From the NCBI GenBank assembly GCA_947630625.1, contig CANRIL010000018.1, positions 1 through 48,660 on the forward strand: a stretch of 48,660 nt of DNA. Direction: 5' to 3'. How positions within the stretch are numbered: the first letter of the stretch is position 1; each line of letters opens with the position of its first letter. Below, one piece after another: positions 34,047 through 41,006 of this stretch. The position numbers and the translations under genes were made by a program. The notes under the pieces were generated by a model. The model worked only from the letters and a program-made list of their open reading frames with translations. It was not told the DNA's origin and searched no databases. This DNA is from an uncultured Clostridia bacterium (lineage in GTDB: Bacteria; Bacillota; Clostridia; Oscillospirales; CAG-272).

Positions 34047-34077
34047 ATTATACTTCCCTCACAAAATCCCGCGCCGG

Positions 34078-34731
34078 TCAGCCCTGCGTGCTTTTCGCCG
34101 TAAAAATAAACTTCGCCTCAGACCAGACATTTGCGGTAAAACGAATTTCAAGTTCGCTCCAATCCTTCGGGACTTCATATCCGATAATGCCGTTCATCTT
34201 CTTTCCGGCGGCGACAGTTCCGTCAAGCGTGGGCTTGTCGGCAACGCTTGCGGCGGTGAAGCTGAGGCTCGTGCTGTAATCGTCGACATATGCGTCAAAT
34301 GACAAATACGAGCTGACCGCGATCTCTTCATCAGAGCGGTTCTCGATCTCAAATTCGCATATCAGAAAAACTTTTCCCTCGCCCGGCTCAATAAAATCTT
34401 TGCCCTCGTTCTCGGTCACGCTCAGAAGCGTCACGCGAACGTCCCTGTATTCCGCCGTCTCGCCGACGCCGAACGTCGTCTCACCTGCCTCTGTCGCAGC
34501 TCCGCCGCCGAACGTTTCCTCCCCTGCCTCCGTTGCAGCGCCGCCGCTTTCCGTTTCATTTATGAAACCCTCATTTGTGATACCCTCATTCGATGAAACC
34601 TTTGTCGATCTGTCGCTCCCGACGCCCGCCGGAATGTAAAAACAGCCGGTCGATGTCAGCGCCATCATCAGCGCCAGCAGCGCCGATATCGCCATACGTA
34701 CTGTTCTTCGCCACACGCGTTTGTTTTCCAT
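34078..34731 (-). CDS. DUF4352-like lipoprotein
   Basis: 217 residues. Signal with lipobox LTSTGC (Cys about 30), low-complexity linker (31-90) with a duplicated segment (GGAATEAGEETFG, GGAATEAGETTFG), then an immunoglobulin-like beta domain (about 92-215): YRDVRVTLLSV, GKVFLICEFEIENRSDEEIA, SSYLSFDAYVDDYSTSLSF, AGKKMNGIIGYEVPKDWSEL. This is the DUF4352/telomeric-repeat-like fold common in clostridial lipoproteins; function unknown. Ribosome site GGAGA. Single-gene unit. Confidence 0.8.
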   Translation of the reverse strand: MENKRVWRRTVRMAISALLALMMALTSTGCFYIPAGVGSDRSTKVSSNEGITNEGFINETESGGAATEAGEETFGGGAATEAGETTFGVGETAEYRDVRVTLLSVTENEGKDFIEPGEGKVFLICEFEIENRSDEEIAVSSYLSFDAYVDDYSTSLSFTAASVADKPTLDGTVAAGKKMNGIIGYEVPKDWSELEIRFTANVWSEAKFIFTAKSTQG

Positions 34732-34767
34732 GATCTTCTCTCCTGTTTTTCTGTTTGAATTAAATCT

Positions 34768-34796
34768 ATTTTACCACAGTGTAAGAAGTTGCACAA
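34768..34796 (-). promoter_or_regulatory. Promoter for the DUF4352-like lipoprotein gene
   Basis: Leftward TTGTGC (34796-34791), 17-base spacer, TAAAAT (34773-34768). Confidence 0.6.
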
Positions 34797-34926
34797 GATA
34801 TTTTAGATATTTTATTTTGCATAATTTTATATTATGTATTTACAGTAACATATTGCAGCTTATCTTTTTTCGTATTAAATGTTATACTTAGTTATATCTT
34901 ATAATAGTATATTTGCGGAGATCCCT

Positions 34927-35187
34927 ATGCTGAAATATTTCGAACACGGAAAAGTCAAGATAAAGCTCGGAGAAATGCTTGAACGCACCGGAATGTCAAA
35001 GGGCATGTTTTCAAAATGCGCCGAGATGGAGCGGACGCAGCTGAACAGATACATCAACAACGATGTCGCGATGGTAGACCTTGACGTACTCGCGCGGATG
35101 TGTTCGGTGCTCGAATGCGAAGTCTCCGACATACTTGAATACGTCCCGCCCGAAAACGGAGGCGGCGAGAGCAGCGAGAACAAATAA
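34927..35187 (+). CDS. Small XRE/Cro-type transcriptional regulator
   Basis: 86 residues from the ATG at 34927 with GGAG six bases upstream; the frame opens 16 codons earlier, over AT-rich promoter-like DNA. A single HTH fills the protein: VKIKLGEMLERTGMSKGMFS, then NRYINNDVAMVDLDVLARMC and SVLECEVSDILEYVPPE, typical of the Cro/C1 group with the final 'LECEVSDIL' cap. The short acidic tail has no function assigned. Upstream of the sigma factor gene by 99 bases; may or may not control it. Confidence 0.85.
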   Translation: MLKYFEHGKVKIKLGEMLERTGMSKGMFSKCAEMERTQLNRYINNDVAMVDLDVLARMCSVLECEVSDILEYVPPENGGGESSENK

Positions 35188-35202
35188 TAATTCGAAAATC
35201 AA

Positions 35203-35240
35203 AAAAATTCGTCCCGCACGGTTAACATCTGCGGGGCGAT
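35203..35240 (+). other. Hairpin in the gap before the sigma factor gene
   Basis: Nine-base stem CGTCCCGCA / TGCGGGGCG (one G-U pair) with an 11-base loop, without a T-run. It may end the XRE transcript weakly. Confidence 0.4.
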
Positions 35241-35247
35241 TTGCGTC
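35224..35247 (+). promoter_or_regulatory. Possible ECF-type autoregulatory promoter
   Basis: AAC (35224-35226) and CGTC (35244-35247) separated by 17 bases, upstream of the sigma gene. This matches the general AAC...CGTC pattern of ECF promoters; it overlaps the hairpin above. Tentative. Confidence 0.3.
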
Positions 35248-35286
35248 TATATAGTTGAAGGCATGAAAGCGGGGTGAGCAGCAGAG

Positions 35287-35838
35287 ATGAACGACGCCGG
35301 TATCGTAAAACTTTATATCGAGCGGTCGGAGTCCGCCATATCCGAGACGGCTGAAAAATACGGCGCTTACTGCATGTCGGTCGCGAACGGCATTGTAGAC
35401 AGCCGACAGGACGCTGAGGAATGCGTCAACGACGCTTACCTGCGCGTCTGGAATTCGATCCCGCCCGACAACCCCGACAATTTAAAGGCATATCTCACCC
35501 GCATAGTGCGCAACATCGCCGTTGACAAATATCGCCGCGGCGCGGCGAAAAAGCGCCCCTCCGTCGCCGCCGCGTTCGACGAGCTTGAATCCGTCATCCC
35601 CGACGGCGACAGCGAGCTTTTGACGGACAAGATCGCGCTGCGCGACGCGCTCAACCGTTTCATGTTCTCGCTTTCGCCCCGCGAGAGGATCATCTTCATG
35701 CGCCGCTATTTTTACATGGATGAGACAAAATCTATCGCGCGGCGGCTGACGACGACGGACACGAGCGTCCGCGTCACGCTCTCGAAGCTGCGGCGCAAGC
35801 TGAAAGCTTTTCTTGAGAAGGAAGGAATCGAAAAATGA
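35287..35838 (+). CDS. ECF-like sigma-70 family RNA polymerase sigma factor
   Basis: 183 residues. Region 2 (about 20-90): QDAEECVNDAYLRVWNSIPP, KAYLTRIVRNIAVDKYRRG. Region 4 (about 118-178): FMFSLSPRERIIFMRRYFYM, ETKSIARRLTTTDTSVRVTL, SKLRRKLKAFL. No regions 1 or 3, as in ECF types. The stop overlaps the start of the membrane partner (ATGA), which is the usual sigma/anti-sigma arrangement. The ribosome site is GGGGTGAG, rather far from the ATG. Confidence 0.93.
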   Translation: MNDAGIVKLYIERSESAISETAEKYGAYCMSVANGIVDSRQDAEECVNDAYLRVWNSIPPDNPDNLKAYLTRIVRNIAVDKYRRGAAKKRPSVAAAFDELESVIPDGDSELLTDKIALRDALNRFMFSLSPRERIIFMRRYFYMDETKSIARRLTTTDTSVRVTLSKLRRKLKAFLEKEGIEK

Positions 35839-37370
35839 ACGAACAGAAGCTATATGATCTTGTAGACGCGATCGGCAGCCTTGGGGATCATCTCATCCTC
35901 GAATCTGCGGACGGCAGCCGGGAGACGCGGGAGCAGAATCTCACCAAATGGGCGACCGTCGCCGCCGCGTTCGTATTCACGGTGCTCGCCGTCGTGCTGA
36001 TCGCGCTCCAATCGCACACCGCGCTGACGCAGCCGGGTTCCACCCCGGGCGCGACTACGCCGTCAGGTGAACACGCCGCCGGTGAAGTCCCCGATTTTGT
36101 GTCGGAATATAGTATTACCCTCTATCCCGCCGGATTCAGAGACAACATCCACCGGCCTGTGCCCGCCGTTGCCGCTGCCAACACACCTGACACAAACGGC
36201 GAAGGCGGCGTTATCACGTCCGATCCAGTAGATGATAACGAGCCTGATTCCCTCGGCGTTTTCAGCGGGTTTTATGCCTCCGTCATAGAAATCGAATCTG
36301 TCGAAGACCTTTCTCTCATAAAGAAAAAAATCTTTCGCCCCGACGAGGACGGAGGATATATCGACATGCAGACGAAAAAATATGACGATGCGTTTTTCTC
36401 GGAAAATATGCTCTGCCTCATCCCCGTCACCGTCTGGGAAATGCACGGCAGCGTGCCGTCTCTGTCGTTTTCGACGAACGGCAGCACGCTTGTGATCGGA
36501 TTTGATTATCCGCAAAACAATGCCGGAGATGAATTCCTTGATTATTTCGCGCTCATAGCCGTCAGGAAAGCTTCCGCGCCTGAAGGAATGACAGTCAGCT
36601 GCGAATATACCGGGGGACAAATTTTTGACGCCGTTGTGAGCGAGGATCACGGCACGACGCTCGTGGTCGATGTTACGGACGGTCTTACGTCAAGTTTTAC
36701 CTCCGGCGAGAAAATTACGATCCCGAGAAAAGACGACGCGACCGGCTGCACGATCCCTGACGAGATCACGGTCGGAGACACGCTCCGAATCACATATGCG
36801 GGGCTTGTGATGGAGGTCTATCCCGCAATGCTGGAAAACATTCTCGATGTGGACTACTGTATTGAGCCTAAAGACGGCAAAGTTTTTAGTGTGTACACTT
36901 CATACACAGACACGATCATTGACCCCAATGATTTTTACGACTTCTGCCGCGGTTCGCTGAATTATCCTTTAGTCATGATCGACGAAAGGCGTTACCCGCT
37001 GCCCGTCTTCGCGATAAAGTCTGAAGCCGAGCTGCATGAATTTCGCGAACGCGCGGCAGCCGCCGGGCTGTCCCTTGACTACGAATATGATGTGTTTCCG
37101 TCGTTTGACAGCGTCGCGATGAAGTATAACGACGAATTATTCAGCCGGGGAACGCTCTATATCATATACGTAGACGAGCCGCGCAGCTCCGGCATAGAAT
37201 ATTCCCTCTCGTCGGTCAGTCTCGATAACGACGTGCTGAACGTTGAGCTTGACTGCGCCGTTCCGGGCAACTATACAGATGACGAGGCAGGATGGTTCAT
37301 TTCATTTTTTAGATATGAAACGTCTCCCGCCTCCGATGCCGTCGTCAAAGTCCACGAGTCGGAAGGGTGA
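35835..37370 (+). CDS. Membrane partner of the sigma factor with duplicated extracellular domain
   Basis: 511 residues. Cytosolic part 1-38 (short, anti-sigma-like helix MNEQKLYDLVDAIGSLGDHL), one membrane helix (39-59), disordered linker (60-145). The extracellular part appears to be A-B-A': A (150-245, ends YDDAFFSENMLCLI ... VRKA) and A' (390-495, MKYNDELFSRGTLYIIYVDE, GIEYSLSSVSLDNDVLNVEL) share the order Tyr-Asp-x-x-Phe-Phe/Leu-Ser, a Val/Ile-rich strand, a Ser/Leu strand and a closing Phe. B (270-345) carries ITVGDTLRITYAGLVMEVYP, which recalls DUF3221-type modules. The gene is translationally coupled to the sigma gene and is probably its anti-sigma sensor; the ligand is unknown. Confidence 0.75.
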   Translation: MNEQKLYDLVDAIGSLGDHLILESADGSRETREQNLTKWATVAAAFVFTVLAVVLIALQSHTALTQPGSTPGATTPSGEHAAGEVPDFVSEYSITLYPAGFRDNIHRPVPAVAAANTPDTNGEGGVITSDPVDDNEPDSLGVFSGFYASVIEIESVEDLSLIKKKIFRPDEDGGYIDMQTKKYDDAFFSENMLCLIPVTVWEMHGSVPSLSFSTNGSTLVIGFDYPQNNAGDEFLDYFALIAVRKASAPEGMTVSCEYTGGQIFDAVVSEDHGTTLVVDVTDGLTSSFTSGEKITIPRKDDATGCTIPDEITVGDTLRITYAGLVMEVYPAMLENILDVDYCIEPKDGKVFSVYTSYTDTIIDPNDFYDFCRGSLNYPLVMIDERRYPLPVFAIKSEAELHEFRERAAAAGLSLDYEYDVFPSFDSVAMKYNDELFSRGTLYIIYVDEPRSSGIEYSLSSVSLDNDVLNVELDCAVPGNYTDDEAGWFISFFRYETSPASDAVVKVHESEG

Positions 37371-37383
37371 TATATTCTGCATC

Positions 37384-37414
37384 AAAAAAGCGCGGCTGAC
37401 ATGGCCGCGCAAAA
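37384..37414 (-). terminator. Terminator of the DUF6807 gene (leftward)
   Basis: Seven-base stem GCGCGGC / GCCGCGC with A-runs on both sides, so the leftward transcript ends in CTTTTTT. Confidence 0.75.
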
Positions 37415-37425
37415 AGGGACAATTA

Positions 37426-37470
37426 TGCCCGTGAAAGCCGTCAAAAGGCTTTCACGGGCAGTCTTTTTAT
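37426..37470 (+). terminator. Terminator of the sigma/membrane-partner operon
   Basis: Fourteen-base perfect stem TGCCCGTGAAAGCC / GGCTTTCACGGGCA, seven-base loop, tail GTCTTTTTAT. Its T-run overlaps the stop codon of the convergent gene. Confidence 0.92.
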
Positions 37471-38540
37471 TTGGCGTAAACGATAAATCTGTCAGCGATC
37501 CTCGCCGTTTCGGGCGTCCCCTCAAAGAAGACGATGCGGTATTTGTACGTCAGCCGCTCGCCCGCGTTTATCCTCAGCTGACCCTTGAAATAGAGGTTGT
37601 TCGCGGCGAACAGCCCGTAGTCGCGGATATGCCACGATGTCGGGTAGCGCTCGTTTTTCGGGTCGTCGAACACCGCGACGCCGACGTTGTGCCCCGAAAG
37701 CTCGCCGCCGTAAACGCACCAGTTCGCGGCGCGTCCCCAGCATTCGCCCTCTCCCTTGGCTCCGTAGGAATTGGCAATATATCCGCCCCTTTCGGCGCGG
37801 AGCGGGTCTGCCATGCGGACGCCGAGCGGCCCCGCCTCCTTCGTTTTTCCGAACGTCACCCCGCCGTATGACGCGGTAAACGTCATGGAGAGGTCGATAT
37901 ACCGCAAATTGCGGTTCTGCGCGTAGAATTTATACTCGCATTCCGCGTCTATCATCGGCTCCCCGTCGTGCGAGCACCACTGCGTCCCCGCCGTGAATGC
38001 GGCATAGACGTTATTTGAAACGACATTTTTTATCCCCGTCGATTTCTGTATTCCGCAATTCGCAGGCTCATTCCAGAAATCAACGTGCTCGGCTCCGCCG
38101 TCAAGCGTTACATCGCCGACGCCGAAAAAGATCGAGCGGTGGTGCGGGTGTTCCTTCGTCTCAAAATCAAGCCGCGTGAAGCTCTCGCCGAACGATGTCA
38201 TGACGGGACCGAGATAAGGCTTCGCGAGCGACGGGTCTGTCACATAAGACGTAAACGCTTCCCCGTTTATGTTTACGTCGAGTTTGTGCTCCGCCACCTC
38301 CACGACCGTCACCGCCGGCGCTTCGCTGCCCGTCACGATCTCAAGCTCGTGTTCTCCCGCGGGCGCTGTGACGATCGACGTTATCACGCCGTTTTCGTAG
38401 ACGGCGGGGAAAAGGCACCCCTCGCACTCATTCCCGCAGACATGACCGCGCAGCCCGATAAGTCCCTCGACCGGCTCCGATTTGATCAAAACCGGCTCCC
38501 CTTCGAGCGCGCGCAGCGTTTTAAGTTTGACTGTGCTCAT
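37467..38540 (-). CDS. DUF6807 (PmoA-like) family protein
   Basis: 357 residues. Central motif KEHPHHRSIFFGVGDVTLDG, followed by HVDFWNEPANCGI, and later YGLFAANNLYFKG and GERLTYKYRIVFFEG; this is the DUF6807/'PmoA family' galactose-mutarotase-like beta fold with conserved His residues. Members sit in sugar or polysaccharide breakdown loci; no reaction is proven. No signal peptide, so cytosolic. It overlaps the isomerase gene by four bases, so they are one unit. Confidence 0.78.
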   Translation of the reverse strand: MSTVKLKTLRALEGEPVLIKSEPVEGLIGLRGHVCGNECEGCLFPAVYENGVITSIVTAPAGEHELEIVTGSEAPAVTVVEVAEHKLDVNINGEAFTSYVTDPSLAKPYLGPVMTSFGESFTRLDFETKEHPHHRSIFFGVGDVTLDGGAEHVDFWNEPANCGIQKSTGIKNVVSNNVYAAFTAGTQWCSHDGEPMIDAECEYKFYAQNRNLRYIDLSMTFTASYGGVTFGKTKEAGPLGVRMADPLRAERGGYIANSYGAKGEGECWGRAANWCVYGGELSGHNVGVAVFDDPKNERYPTSWHIRDYGLFAANNLYFKGQLRINAGERLTYKYRIVFFEGTPETARIADRFIVYAK

Positions 38541-39382
38541 ACAACCGAATCCTCCTTAAAATGTTTTTTCACAAATTCATACGCCGGGAAAACCTCCCGT
38601 GCAAAATCCGAGAACCCGCATTCGACGGACACGCGCCCCCTGTAAGATGTCTTTTTCAGCGCCTCCGCAAACGCGGCTATGTATTCCCCGCCGTGCTTTC
38701 CGGGATACGTTCTGTCCGGCGGCTCCGAAACATGGATGTGCACCGGCAGCGTCTTCGCGCGAAGCAGCGCGTCGGCCGGTTCCCCGCCGTGAAACATGTG
38801 AAACGCGTCCGCGATATAGGATACGCGCTCCCTGCCGACGCGGGACGCCATCATCTCCCCGGTCGTCGTGAGATTGATCGCGTTGCATTCTGAGGCGCGA
38901 AGCGGCTCGATTGCGACCGTAACGCCGCAGCGCTCGCCGATGTCGGCGCACATGGACAAGAATTTCAATATGTATTCGCGTCCCTCGTCGACCGGCATCC
39001 CCTCCGGTATTCTCCGCGCCGCGCCGGAGCCGAAGACGACGACCTCTATCCCAAGCGCCGCCATCCTGTATAGCGCCGTGTCAACGTATTCGTAAAGCGG
39101 CGAGCCCGCGCCGCACGCGCCGTCCGCGACGATTTTGTATTCCGGCGGAATGAAGCTGTTCGCCGTTTTTATCGGAAGCTTCATTGAAACGGCCTCTTTA
39201 AATTCCGCCTCCGACATGCTCATCACCATTCCGACGCCCGTCTCCGCGTAATCGAATCCCGCGCCGATTATCGCCTCGCATCCGAGAGATAAAATATCGA
39301 GCGCGCATCTCTTTATGCCCGCCTCGCCCTCCGGCATGAATGAAGCGCCGGGAACGCAGCAGCCAAGCATGTATCCTGCCAT
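38537..39382 (-). CDS. Sugar-phosphate isomerase/epimerase (xylose-isomerase-like TIM barrel)
   Basis: 281 residues. AP-endonuclease-2/xylose-isomerase fold: EAIIGAGFDYAETGVGMVMS near the start, metal ligands at the strand ends IEVVVFGSG, TVAIEPLRASECNAINLTTT (Glu), YIADAFHMFHGGE (Asp, His), PVHIHVSEPPDRTYPGKHGG and RVSVECGFSD (Glu). Related enzymes epimerise or isomerise ketoses such as tagatose or hexulose; the substrate here is unknown. First gene of the pair with DUF6807; ribosome site GGGGTG. Confidence 0.85.
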   Translation of the reverse strand: MAGYMLGCCVPGASFMPEGEAGIKRCALDILSLGCEAIIGAGFDYAETGVGMVMSMSEAEFKEAVSMKLPIKTANSFIPPEYKIVADGACGAGSPLYEYVDTALYRMAALGIEVVVFGSGAARRIPEGMPVDEGREYILKFLSMCADIGERCGVTVAIEPLRASECNAINLTTTGEMMASRVGRERVSYIADAFHMFHGGEPADALLRAKTLPVHIHVSEPPDRTYPGKHGGEYIAAFAEALKKTSYRGRVSVECGFSDFAREVFPAYEFVKKHFKEDSVV

Positions 39383-39417
39383 AAAATCACCCCGCGAAAA
39401 AGTTTTTATCCACCGTC

Positions 39418-39446
39418 ATTTTACCACACAACGCGCGCGAATACAA
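39418..39446 (-). promoter_or_regulatory. Promoter for the isomerase-DUF6807 operon
   Basis: Leftward TTGTAT (39446-39441), 17-base spacer, TAAAAT (39423-39418). The rest of 39447-39654 has no gene; it contains only a distant inverted pair GATCCCCG (39519 region) / CGGGGATC (39580 region) and a short AAAAGTT/AACTTTT palindrome. Confidence 0.65.
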
Positions 39447-39654
39447 TTGTAAACTCGATAAAATACTCAGTAATTTCAAATAGGCGCACAAAATCCGGCA
39501 GGCAGCGTCATAACAAAGATCCCCGCCTCCTCGTCTTTAAACATGCGTGCCTGTTTTGCATCAATTTTCCCCCACACGTCCGGGGATCAACGGCTCTTTG
39601 CTAAGCGAAAAAAGCCGCAAAAGTTGAAACTTTTCAAAAGAACTCATCTCCCCC

Positions 39655-39683
39655 TTGCTTAATCCGACGGGAAACGCTATAAT
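39655..39683 (+). promoter_or_regulatory. Promoter for the methionine gamma-lyase-like gene
   Basis: TTGCTT (39655-39660), 17-base spacer, TATAAT (39678-39683). Confidence 0.75.
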
Positions 39684-39728
39684 ATTAAGGTAATATATCT
39701 GAAAAAAATTTTAGCATCGGAAAGCAAA

Positions 39729-40973
39729 ATGAAACACACAGAAAACATAGAAAAGATCGTCGCCGAGGCTGAATCGGCGCTCCGCCCCGTATTCGAGCGA
39801 TTTGACAAAATCTCCGAATCGCGCACCGCCGACATCATCGACGCGTTCCGCAGAAACAAAATGTCCGAGTCATGCCTTTATCCGTCGAGCGGCTACGGCT
39901 ACGGGGACAAGGGACGCGAAACGCTTGACCGCGTCTACGCGGAAGTATTCGGAACGGAATCCGCCATCGTCCGCCATTCGATCGCGAACGGAACGCACGC
40001 GATCGCGATCGGACTTTTCGGCCTGCTGCGCACGGGCGACACGATGCTCTCCGTCACCGGCGCGCCGTATGACACGCTTTCCCGCGTAATCCGCGGGCAC
40101 GACGGCGAAGGGTCGCTTTACGATTACGGGATAAACTACGACGAAGTTGCGCTTAAAGACGGGAAAATCGACTTTTCTGCAATTGCCGAAAAAATTTCTG
40201 TAAATGCCGAAATTAAGGTGATATACGCGCAGCGCAGCCGCGGCTACGGCGACAGGCGTGCTCTAACGGTCGCTGAGCTTGACGAGCTCGCCGATTTTGT
40301 CCACAAACACACGTCCGCATATTTCGTCGTTGACAACTGCTACGGCGAATTTACCGATTATTCCGAGCCGCGCGCCGACCTCATGATGGGGTCGCTTATA
40401 AAGAATCCGGGCGGCGGGCTTGCAATGTCCGGCGGATACCTCGCCGGGAGCGCCCGCGCCGTTGAACTCGCCTCATATAGGCTCACGACGCCCGGCATAG
40501 GCGGCGAGGTCGGGGCGACGCTTGGTCAGAACAGGAACATGATACAGGGCTTTTTCATGGCGCCCCACACCGTAGCACAGGCGAAAAAGACGGCGGCGCT
40601 CGCGGCGTGCGTATTCGGGCGCATGGGATTTGATGTCTCGCCCGGCTGGGACGAGGACAGGTCTGACATAATCGAAACGATACGCTTCGGCAGCCCGGAC
40701 GCGCTCTGCGCGTTCTGCCGCGGCATACAGCACGGCTCGCCGATAGATTCTTACGTAACGCCGGAGCCGTGGGACATGCCCGGCTACGAGGACCCCGTCA
40801 TAATGGCGGCGGGAACGTTCGTCTCCGGCGCGTCGATCGAGCTTTCGGCGGACGGACCGCTTCGCCCGCCATATATCGCCTATATGCAGGGCGGGTTGAC
40901 GTACGAATCGGGCAAGCTCGGCGTCATCGCCGCCGCCCGCGAAATCGCCGCGCTCGGCATGAACGGCGATTGA
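39729..40973 (+). CDS. Methionine gamma-lyase/aluminium-resistance (YnbB) family PLP enzyme
   Basis: 414 residues. PLP Lys225 in SLIKNPGGGLAMSGGYLAG; other motifs SESCLYPSSGYGYGDKGRE, SIANGTHAIAIGLFGLLRTG, IYAQRSRGYGDRRALTVAEL, FVVDNCYGEFTDYSEP, and the DRSDIIETI segment. This is the clostridial 'aluminium resistance protein' branch (YnbB) of fold-type-I PLP enzymes; the physiological reaction is not well established. The gene often sits near miaA and hfq in related genomes, but here miaA is 34 kb away. Its stop codon lies inside the -35 box of the next gene. Confidence 0.9.
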   Translation: MKHTENIEKIVAEAESALRPVFERFDKISESRTADIIDAFRRNKMSESCLYPSSGYGYGDKGRETLDRVYAEVFGTESAIVRHSIANGTHAIAIGLFGLLRTGDTMLSVTGAPYDTLSRVIRGHDGEGSLYDYGINYDEVALKDGKIDFSAIAEKISVNAEIKVIYAQRSRGYGDRRALTVAELDELADFVHKHTSAYFVVDNCYGEFTDYSEPRADLMMGSLIKNPGGGLAMSGGYLAGSARAVELASYRLTTPGIGGEVGATLGQNRNMIQGFFMAPHTVAQAKKTAALAACVFGRMGFDVSPGWDEDRSDIIETIRFGSPDALCAFCRGIQHGSPIDSYVTPEPWDMPGYEDPVIMAAGTFVSGASIELSADGPLRPPYIAYMQGGLTYESGKLGVIAAAREIAALGMNGD

Positions 40974-40998
40974 CAAGACGGCTCACCGGCTGTATAAT
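40970..40998 (+). promoter_or_regulatory. Consensus promoter placed right at the deacetylase start
   Basis: TTGACA (40970-40975), 17-base spacer, TATAAT (40993-40998): full consensus. The only usable ATG is at 41007, eight bases after the -10, so transcription should begin at or within about two bases of the start codon. Confidence 0.85.
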
Positions 40999-41006
40999 AT
41001 ACAATA

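Noticed and set aside
39405-39420. DnaA box and replication origin
   Set aside because: A single TTATCCACC with a mismatch and no cluster of boxes or dnaA/dnaN nearby.
39447-39728. T-box or SAM riboswitch before the methionine gamma-lyase-like gene
   Set aside because: No T-box sequence or SAM core; the promoter at 39655-39683 leaves a leader of only about 38 bases.
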